39,512 nt of DNA from Bacillota bacterium. Lineage in GTDB: Bacteria > Bacillota > Sulfobacillia > RBS10-35 > Bu92. Under the pieces are notes generated by a model. That model saw nothing but the letters and a program-made list of their open reading frames with translations, had not been told where the DNA came from and searched no databases. The position numbers and the translations under genes are program-made. Of this stretch, positions 26,107-31,990 are shown in pieces. The stretch spans positions 139,088-178,599 of the forward strand of contig JADBKN010000009.1 of the NCBI GenBank assembly GCA_014896375.1. The letters are read 5' to 3'. The stretch's first letter is position 1, and each line of letters starts with the position of its first letter.

Positions 26107-27450
26107 ATGAATCCTTTGCGGTGGTTCCGGTCGCGCCTCTTCCGCGCCACCCTCATCCTCTTCTCGGCAGGCGTGGTCAACCGCCTGCTGGGCGTGGCCT
26201 ACCGCGTGGGCCTGGCCCGCGCCGTCGGTGCGGAGGGGCTGGGGCTCATCCAGCGGGCCTTCCCGGTCTTCCTGCTCTTCCTCACCGTCGCCACCCTGGG
26301 GCTCGGCACGGGCGTGGCCAAGATGGTGGCCGACGCCGCCGCCCTGCGCCGCTACGGCGAGGCGGAGCGCGTGCGGCGCGTCGCCCTCTGGCTCGTGACG
26401 CCGTCCATCCTCGCCGCCACCGTGCTCCTTGTGCTCGCCGCGCCGCTCCTCGCGCGCACGCTCCTGCACGATGAGCGCATCGCCTTCCCTCTCTGGGCGC
26501 TGGCGCCGGCGCTGATCGCCTCCGGCTTCTCCAGCGTGCTGCGCGGCTACTTCCAGGGCTATGAGATGATGAGCCCCATCGCGGCGGGCCAGGTGGCGGA
26601 GCAGCTGGTGCGTGTCGTCGCCGTCTACGCCCTCTTCGCCTGGTACCTGCCGGACGACGAGGCCGCGCTCGCCGCCCTCGCGGCCGGCTGCACGGCTCTG
26701 GGGGAATGGGTGGGCCTGGCCGCGCTGCTCCTCGCCTACAGACGCCGGCGGCGCGGGGCGGTCGTCGTGCACGACCGGCCCCCGCCCCGCCGCCGGGCCG
26801 TGGCCGCGCACCTCGTGCGCCTCTCCTGGCCGGTGGCGCTCTCCCACGTGGTGGGCTCGCTCAACGCCACGCTGGACGCCGTCCTCATCCCCGCGCGCCT
26901 TCTGGCCACGGGGCTGACGGTGGAGGAGGCCACCGCCCGTTTCGGGGAGCTCGTGGGCATGGCCGTGCCGGTGGTGTACCTCGCGACGGTCGCACTGCAC
27001 CCGCTGAGCACGACGCTCATCCCGGAGATCGCCGAGGCGGCCACGCTGCGGCGGCGCGACGACCTGCGCCTGCGTTCCGCCCTGGCCCTGGGCGCCACGG
27101 TGGCGATCGGCGCGGGCATGTCGGCCGCCATGATGCTCGCGCCGGCGGCCCTCGGCCGCCTCCTCTACGGGGAGCCGGACATCGCGCCGATGCTCATGAC
27201 GCTGTCCTTCGCCGCGCCGTTCATGTACCTGAACATCACCGGCTCCGGCATCCTCAACGGCCTCGGCCGCACCACGGACGGCATGATCATCGGGCTCGCC
27301 GGCTCGATCCTGCGCCTTTTGCTCGTCTACGCGCTCACGGGCATGCCGCAGCTCGGCATCCAGGGGGCGGCCCTGGCCATCGGCGTCTCCCAGGGCGCGG
27401 CCGGGCTCGTCACCTGGCTGCGCGTGATCCAGCTGCTGCGCGAGATCTGA
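26107..27450 (+). CDS. Stage V sporulation protein B-like flippase (second copy)
   Basis: A 447-residue MOP-family membrane protein with about 12-14 hydrophobic helices. Family blocks are FSAGVVNRLLGVAYRVGLAR, GFSSVLRGYFQGYEMMSPIA and LNITGSGILNGLGRTTDGM. Compared with the 16419-18071 copy it is shorter and more like SpoVB proper. It is the only plus-strand gene in this half of the window and splits the usual spoVG-glmU neighbourhood. ATG 26107 has GGAGG only 3 bases upstream; TTG at 26116 is better spaced and is an alternative. AATACACT at about 26062 resembles a SigE -10, without a clear -35. Confidence 0.9.
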   Translation: MNPLRWFRSRLFRATLILFSAGVVNRLLGVAYRVGLARAVGAEGLGLIQRAFPVFLLFLTVATLGLGTGVAKMVADAAALRRYGEAERVRRVALWLVTPSILAATVLLVLAAPLLARTLLHDERIAFPLWALAPALIASGFSSVLRGYFQGYEMMSPIAAGQVAEQLVRVVAVYALFAWYLPDDEAALAALAAGCTALGEWVGLAALLLAYRRRRRGAVVVHDRPPPRRRAVAAHLVRLSWPVALSHVVGSLNATLDAVLIPARLLATGLTVEEATARFGELVGMAVPVVYLATVALHPLSTTLIPEIAEAATLRRRDDLRLRSALALGATVAIGAGMSAAMMLAPAALGRLLYGEPDIAPMLMTLSFAAPFMYLNITGSGILNGLGRTTDGMIIGLAGSILRLLLVYALTGMPQLGIQGAALAIGVSQGAAGLVTWLRVIQLLREI

Positions 27451-27464
27451 GGAGCGGCCGTGCT

Positions 27465-27491
27465 CCGGGGAGGCCGCCGCGGCCTCCCCGG
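27465..27491. terminator. Hairpin between converging spoVB-like and spoVG genes
   Basis: Perfect 13-bp arms around one base: CCGGGGAGGCCGC and GCGGCCTCCCCGG. It lies in the 51-bp gap between two convergent genes. No T-run follows on either strand, so it may end transcription only weakly, stabilise both 3' ends, or need Rho. Confidence 0.55.
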
Positions 27492-27501
27492 GCCAACGCC
27501 T

Positions 27502-27873
27502 TCAGACCCCGCCGCCCGCCGCCGCGACGGCCTCCTCCGCCCCCATGCCGGCCTCCGTCCCGACGCCGGCCTCCGCCCCGTCGCCCGCCTCCGCCGCGGC
27601 GGCCGCCGGCGCGCGCTGCGCCGCCCAGGCGCGGTAGGCCGCGAGCACGCGGCTCTGCAGCTGCTCCCGAAACTCCGCCGTCACCGGGTGCGCCAGGTCC
27701 AGGTACTCGCCGGACGCCGTGCGCCGGGCGGGCATGGACACGAACGCCCCGTTCACGCCCTCGATGACGCGCAGCTCGTGCACGACGAAGCTCCGATCGA
27801 AGACGACGGACACGCTCGCCAGCACCTTGTTCTCCCGCAGCGACCGCCGGAACCGAACTTCCGTGATCTCCAT
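27502..27873 (-). CDS. spoVG: Septation/sporulation regulator SpoVG
   Basis: A 123-residue protein. Its first 90 residues are canonical SpoVG: MEITEVRFRR, ASVSVVFDRSFVVHELRVIE, GAFVSMPARRT and YLDLAHPVTAEFREQLQ. SpoVG binds RNA and DNA and affects asymmetric septation and virulence or wall genes in different Bacillota. The usual protein is about 95 residues; here an Ala/Glu/Gly tail of about 30 is added. ATG 27873 is chosen over GTG 27885 because the SpoVG sequence starts there and GGGGG is 5 bases upstream. A SigH-type promoter precedes it. Confidence 0.95.
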   Translation of the reverse strand: MEITEVRFRRSLRENKVLASVSVVFDRSFVVHELRVIEGVNGAFVSMPARRTASGEYLDLAHPVTAEFREQLQSRVLAAYRAWAAQRAPAAAAAEAGDGAEAGVGTEAGMGAEEAVAAAGGGV

Positions 27874-27917
27874 CGAATCCCCCACTCCGGCGGGCCATGG
27901 CCCCGCCGAGGTCTCCG

Positions 27918-27963
27918 GTCACCGGTGACGAGGGGATTCGACCCCCTGGCTTCCAATTCCTTC
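27918..27963 (-). promoter_or_regulatory. SigH promoter of spoVG with a palindrome over the start point
   Basis: Minus strand: GAAGGAATT (-35 region, 27955-27963), 12 bp, then GTCGAAT (27936-27942). This fits the SigH pattern RnAGGAWWW-N11/12-RnnGAAT at every defined base up to GAAT. spoVG is the classic SigH target in B. subtilis. The expected start point (about 27926-27929) falls in a perfect 12-bp palindrome, GTCACCGGTGAC (27918-27929), a possible operator. Confidence 0.75.
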
Positions 27964-28004
27964 CAATCCGCCGGCCGGTTTTTGCGCGTGAGGCGCCGGG
28001 CGGC

Positions 28005-29225
28005 TCACCCCTCGGCGCCGGAGGCCACCGTCACGCGGTAGCCGGCCGCGCGCAGCCGCCGCAGCGTCTCCGCGGCGTGCTCCGCGTTGCGCGTCTCCAG
28101 CGTCAGCTCGATGTCCGTCTCCCCCAGCGCGATGCCCTGCCGCAACCGCCGGTGCTCGACCTCGATCACGTTCGCGCCGGCCTCGGCCACGACGTTGAGG
28201 AAGTCGCGCAGGGACCCCGGCCGGTCCACGAGCGTGGTCACGACCCGCACGTAGCGGCCGTCCTGAGCGAGGCCGTGGTCGATGACGCGCGCCAGCTGGA
28301 TGAGGTCGATGTTGCCGCCGCTGACGACGAGCACCGTGCGCTCCGCCGGCGGTACGCGGCCGCTGAGGACGGCCGCCAGGGCCACCGCCCCGGCGCCCTC
28401 GACGACCGCCTTCGCCCGCTCCGCGAGCAGCATGATCGCCCGCGCGATCGAGTCCTCGGAGACCAGCACGATATCGTCCACATAGCGCTCGATCAGCTTC
28501 AGCGTGAGCTCTTCGGGCCTCTTGATGGCGAGGCCGTCGGCCACGGTGCGCACGCGCTCCAGCTCCACCGGCCGCCCCGCGCGGCGGGACTCATAGACCG
28601 CTGCCGCGCCCTCCGCCTGCACGCCGATCACGCGCGCCCCGGGGCGCAGCGCCTTGACGGCCACCGCCACGCCGGAGATCAGCCCGCCGCCGCCGATCGG
28701 CACCACCACCGCGTCCGCGTCCGGCACGTCCTCCAGGATCTCCAGGGCCACGGTGCCCTGCCCGGCGATGATCGCCGGGTCGTTGAAGGCGTGCACGTAG
28801 ACGAGGCCGCGCTCCCTCTCGATCTCCCGCGCGCGCTGGTAGGCGGCGTCGTACGTGTCGCCGTGCAGCACCACCTCCGCCCCGTAGCCGCGCGTGGCCA
28901 TCACCTTGGGAAGCGCCGCCCCCTGCGGCATGACGATCACGGCGCGCGTTCCCACCTGCGCCGCGGCCAGCGCCACGCCCTGGGCGTGGTTGCCGGCGGA
29001 GGCCGCCACCACGCCGCGCGCCCGCTCCTCCTCCGAGAGGCGCGAGATCTTGTTGTAGGCCCCCCGGATCTTGAAGGAGCCGGTGCGCTGCATGTTCTCC
29101 ATCTTCAGAAAGAGGGGCCGTCCGGCCACCTGCTCCAGCGAGCGCACGCGGAGCACCGGCGTGCGCGAGGCCACCCCGCGGATCCGCTCCGCCGCCTCAC
29201 GGATGTCGTCCAACGTGACGGACAT
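28005..29225 (-). CDS. ilvA: Threonine ammonia-lyase with C-terminal ACT domain
   Basis: PLP enzyme converting threonine to 2-oxobutanoate, the entry to isoleucine. The 406-residue form has the PLP lysine in GSFKIRGAYNK (K52), ASAGNHAQGVALAA, the phosphate loop GGGGLISG (about 178-185) and a C-terminal ACT domain (from about 330: VVTTLVDRPGSLRDFLNVVA). This is the short ACT type often named IlvA or TdcB; feedback by isoleucine is possible but not provable here. ATG 29225 lies 2 bp after the purR stop, with GGGAGGG 6 bases upstream, so it is probably cotranscribed with purR. Confidence 0.94.
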   Translation of the reverse strand: MSVTLDDIREAAERIRGVASRTPVLRVRSLEQVAGRPLFLKMENMQRTGSFKIRGAYNKISRLSEEERARGVVAASAGNHAQGVALAAAQVGTRAVIVMPQGAALPKVMATRGYGAEVVLHGDTYDAAYQRAREIERERGLVYVHAFNDPAIIAGQGTVALEILEDVPDADAVVVPIGGGGLISGVAVAVKALRPGARVIGVQAEGAAAVYESRRAGRPVELERVRTVADGLAIKRPEELTLKLIERYVDDIVLVSEDSIARAIMLLAERAKAVVEGAGAVALAAVLSGRVPPAERTVLVVSGGNIDLIQLARVIDHGLAQDGRYVRVVTTLVDRPGSLRDFLNVVAEAGANVIEVEHRRLRQGIALGETDIELTLETRNAEHAAETLRRLRAAGYRVTVASGAEG

Positions 29226-29227
29226 GG

Positions 29228-30040
29228 CTATCCCTCCCGGAAACGGTCCCCGAGGCGCAGGCGCGGGCCGTGCGACTCAGTGACGTCCTCGAGCACGAGC
29301 ATGGCCTCGTACGCCGGCACCTCCTTCTCCTCCGGCACCGAGGTCGCGATCATCACGGCCACACCGGCCACCTCGGCCTCGAACTCCTCAAGGAGGTGGC
29401 ACATCGCGCGCACCGAGCCGCCGCCGCGCATGAAGTCGTCGACGACCAGGACGCGGCTCCCGGGCGGCAGCGCACGGCGGGCGAGGCTCATCGTCTGGAT
29501 GCGGTCCGAGCCGGTGCTGGCGTAGTGGATGCTGACGGCCGAGCCCTCCGTGGCGCGGCTGTTGCGGCGCGCCAGCACCATGGGGCAGCCCAGCGCCCAG
29601 GCCGTGAAGAGCGCCAGCGGCACGCCGCGCGTCTCCACGGTGAGCACGTACTCCACGCGCTGCGCGTGAAACCACGAGGCGAACGTCTCCCCCACGCGCT
29701 GCGCCCAAAGCGGGTTGAAGAGCACATCCACCAGGTAGATGAGGCCGCCCGGCAGGACGCGGTCGGGCTGCTGCAAGAGGGCGCGCAGCTCCTCCGCCCA
29801 GGCGCGGATGGTGGCCTCGCCGCGCAGGGGCAGGTAGCGCACGCCGCCGTTGACGCCGGCAAACGTCTCCACGCGCCCCAGCCCCGCCTCCGCGAACGCC
29901 TGGCGGATGCGGGCGAGGTCCTCGCTGATCGTCGACTTGGCCACGCCCAGCTCCTCGCTCATCTGCGTGAGCGAGTGCAGCTGGCCCGGCCGCTCCAAGA
30001 GCCTTTGCACGATGGCCGCCAGGCGGTCCGCGCGCTTCAC
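29228..30040 (-). CDS. purR: Purine operon repressor PurR (Gram-positive type)
   Basis: A 270-residue regulator. A winged-helix domain (1-70; LHSLTQMSEELGVAKSTISE) is followed by a type I phosphoribosyltransferase-like domain with the PRPP-binding motif VLVVDDFMRGGGS (197-209). PRPP binding lowers DNA affinity, so purine genes are repressed when PRPP is low. Size and domain order match B. subtilis PurR. GTG start at 30040 with a G-run 8 bases upstream. A PurBox-like inverted repeat lies about 30-60 bp upstream, which suggests autoregulation. Confidence 0.95.
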   Translation of the reverse strand: MKRADRLAAIVQRLLERPGQLHSLTQMSEELGVAKSTISEDLARIRQAFAEAGLGRVETFAGVNGGVRYLPLRGEATIRAWAEELRALLQQPDRVLPGGLIYLVDVLFNPLWAQRVGETFASWFHAQRVEYVLTVETRGVPLALFTAWALGCPMVLARRNSRATEGSAVSIHYASTGSDRIQTMSLARRALPPGSRVLVVDDFMRGGGSVRAMCHLLEEFEAEVAGVAVMIATSVPEEKEVPAYEAMLVLEDVTESHGPRLRLGDRFREG

Positions 30041-30070
30041 GGCGTGCGCCCCCCCGAGTCCAGCTTGGAA

Positions 30071-30097
30071 GCGAACGCCATCATTATAGGCGTTCGC
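30071..30097 (-). promoter_or_regulatory. PurBox-like operator and TATAAT before purR
   Basis: Perfect 9-bp inverted repeat GCGAACGCC (30071-30079) and GGCGTTCGC (30089-30097). The cores CGAA and TTCG are exactly 17 bp apart, as in the paired PurBoxes of B. subtilis. Between the arms the minus strand carries a perfect TATAAT (30083-30088), so a bound repressor would cover the -10. No good -35 is seen. The site overlaps the stop codon of the upstream nucleotidyltransferase. Confidence 0.75.
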
Positions 30098-30863
30098 CGG
30101 CCGCCGGCGGGCGCCGTGCGGCGGAGCCCAGCACGCGCCGGGCGAGATCGAGGTCCTCGGGCTTGTCCACGTCGACGGCGATCGCGGCGCGGTCCGTGAC
30201 GACGGCCCGCCCGCGCAAGCCCGCGATCCGCTCCACGCGCCGCTCGATGGCGCCGATGCTCACGCGCCCAAGAAGCGCCCCCAGCGCGATGCGCGCGCCG
30301 AAGAGCGGCAAGAGCGTCAACGGGCGCTTGCGCGCGGCGTAGACGCGGTCGAGGAAGGGCCAGACGCGGTCCAGTGCCTCGCGCTTCAGGTAGAAGAGGT
30401 TGCCGCCGGTGTACCGCCGGCCGCCCACGCGGACGTAGGTGCGCGCCACGCCAGGGTACGCGGCCTCGCACGCCTCCCGCGTGACGATCGGATAGGCGAG
30501 GTCGGCCCCCGCGGCGCGCGCCCGCTCCAGGAAGTGCGCCACGTCGTCTGCCGTGATGAGCGGCACGTCGCCCGTGGCCACGAGAAGTTCTTCGCCGTGC
30601 GCGGCTTCCGCGCCGCGGCGCAGGTTTTCGACCAGCGACGCACCCGGCTCCAGGAAGCGCGTGCGCGCGTCGATGCCGTTCCCGGGCGGCCGCGGCCCGA
30701 CGACGACGACCTCCTCCACCCCCGGCGCGCCCCAGAGGGCGTCCAGCACCCACGCCACCATCGGCCGCCCCCCGATGGGGATCCACGCTTCCCACTCCGC
30801 CTCTGAGGCCTCGCGCAGCTTGCCCTGGTTGGCGCGGCCGGCGAGCACCACGGCTCCGATCAT
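30084..30863 (-). CDS. NTP transferase family protein, substrate unknown
   Basis: A 259-residue GT-A-fold nucleotidyltransferase of the MobA/IspD/GlmU-like group. It shows VVLAGR at the N-terminus (4-10), IPIGGRPMVAWVLDAL (28-43) and the metal-binding TGDVPLI (97-103). The usual LAGGxSxRxG loop is replaced by LAGRANQGKLR, so the substrate cannot be assigned. The C-terminal half (YLKREALDRVWPFLDRVY, DVDKPEDLDLA) resembles proteins found next to ispE and purR in deep-branching Bacillota. ATG 30863 overlaps the ispE stop (ATGA) and has GGAGG 7 bases upstream, better than the ATG two codons earlier. The coupling to ispE hints at wall or isoprenoid precursor chemistry, an inference only. Confidence 0.82.
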   Translation of the reverse strand: MIGAVVLAGRANQGKLREASEAEWEAWIPIGGRPMVAWVLDALWGAPGVEEVVVVGPRPPGNGIDARTRFLEPGASLVENLRRGAEAAHGEELLVATGDVPLITADDVAHFLERARAAGADLAYPIVTREACEAAYPGVARTYVRVGGRRYTGGNLFYLKREALDRVWPFLDRVYAARKRPLTLLPLFGARIALGALLGRVSIGAIERRVERIAGLRGRAVVTDRAAIAVDVDKPEDLDLARRVLGSAARRPPAAGERL

Positions 30864-31885
30864 GCGCATCCCTCCGTATCGGGCGCGGTCGCGGCGCCCC
30901 GCGCGGCGCCGGGCGCCGGGGCGGCCCCGCCGGCGCGCGCGTGCGCCGTCCCGCGCGCCGGCGCCGGCTCGCCCACGCGCGCGCGCAGGCGGCCGCACCA
31001 GGTCCAGTACCCGCGGCCGCGCAGCGCGGCCGCCAGCGCCTCCGCCTCCGCGCCGTCCGCCATCACCGCCCAGACGGCCGTGCCGCTGCCCGTCATGCCG
31101 CTCGCCCGGCGGGAGGGCGCGGCGGCCAGCGCTTCCAGGAGCGGCCGGATCTCCGGGCAGAGGCGCGCGGCCGGCGTCTCAAGATCGTTGAAGCATGCCG
31201 GCCAGAGCCGCTCCGGCTCCCCGGCGCGCGCCGCCGCCTCCACCGCGCGCCACTCCGGCCGCGCCGCCGGGTCGGCCGCCTGAGGCCGCAGCTCGTCGAA
31301 TGCGCGGTAGACGTCCGCCGTGGAGAGCGAGGCGGGCGGCTTGGCGACGACCACCGCCATCTCCGGCAGCGGCGGCACGGGCTCCAGGCGCTCGCCGCGC
31401 CCGAACCCCAGCGCCGTCCCGCCATCCAGCAGGAACGGCACATCCGAGCCCAACTCCGCCGCCAGCGCCGCGAGCTCCCGCCGTGACACGCCGCCGTGCC
31501 AGCGCGCCAGCGCGCGCAGGAGCGCCGCGGCGTCGCTGGAGCCGCCCGCCAGGCCGGCGCCGGCCGGGATGCGCTTCTCCACGGTCACTTGCGGCTGCGG
31601 CAGGCCAGGCCGCCCGAAACGCTCAAAAAAGAGGCGCGCCGCCCGCCACACGAGGTTCGCCTCGCCGGGCGGAACGCCTGCCGCCTCGGGCCCCGTGACG
31701 CGCAGCCCAAGGGCGCCGGCCGGCTCCACGAGCAGCCGGTCGCAGAGCGAGATCGTCTGAAAGAGGGTGGCCAGGGGATGGTAGCCGTCGTCCCGGCGGG
31801 GACCGACGGCGAGGGCGAGGTTCAGCTTGGCCGGCGCTTCCACGGAGAGGGGCCGGCAGCCGTTTTCGGTCGGCGTGTCATCCAT
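30860..31885 (-). CDS. ispE: 4-diphosphocytidyl-2-C-methyl-D-erythritol kinase
   Basis: GHMP kinase of the MEP isoprenoid pathway. The 341-residue protein has APAKLNLALAV (K20), the GHMP loop PAGAGLAGGSSDAAA (107-121), GSDVPF (D148) and SGMTGSGTAVWAV near 270. The last 40 or so residues are Ala/Gly/Pro-rich and outside the normal fold. The ribosome site is weak (GGAG 11 bases upstream). ispE directly before purR is the B. subtilis order; here the nucleotidyltransferase is inserted between them. Confidence 0.94.
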   Translation of the reverse strand: MDDTPTENGCRPLSVEAPAKLNLALAVGPRRDDGYHPLATLFQTISLCDRLLVEPAGALGLRVTGPEAAGVPPGEANLVWRAARLFFERFGRPGLPQPQVTVEKRIPAGAGLAGGSSDAAALLRALARWHGGVSRRELAALAAELGSDVPFLLDGGTALGFGRGERLEPVPPLPEMAVVVAKPPASLSTADVYRAFDELRPQAADPAARPEWRAVEAAARAGEPERLWPACFNDLETPAARLCPEIRPLLEALAAAPSRRASGMTGSGTAVWAVMADGAEAEALAAALRGRGYWTWCGRLRARVGEPAPARGTAHARAGGAAPAPGAARGAATAPDTEGCA

Positions 31886-31933
31886 GAACGGCTTCGCTCC
31901 GCACGGGGTTTCGCCGCGGCGGGCGCGAATCCT

Positions 31934-31962
31934 GGCGGGCGCGGAGGCGACAGGCGCCCGCC
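31934..31962 (-). terminator. Hairpin between cphA and ispE
   Basis: 9-bp perfect arms GGCGGGCGC (31934-31942) and GCGCCCGCC (31954-31962) in the 105-bp gap after cphA. No T-run follows on the minus strand. It may be a weak terminator, a 3'-end protector for cphA, or chance in GC-rich DNA. Confidence 0.3.
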
Positions 31963-31990
31963 CGGCGGCCGGCGGCCGCGGCGCCGCCCC

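Noticed and set aside
27930..27960. tRNA T-arm-like sequence upstream of spoVG (GGGGGTCGAATCCCC on the minus strand)
   Set aside because: No D arm, anticodon arm or 5' acceptor strand exists at the right distance. The GAAT belongs to the SigH promoter.
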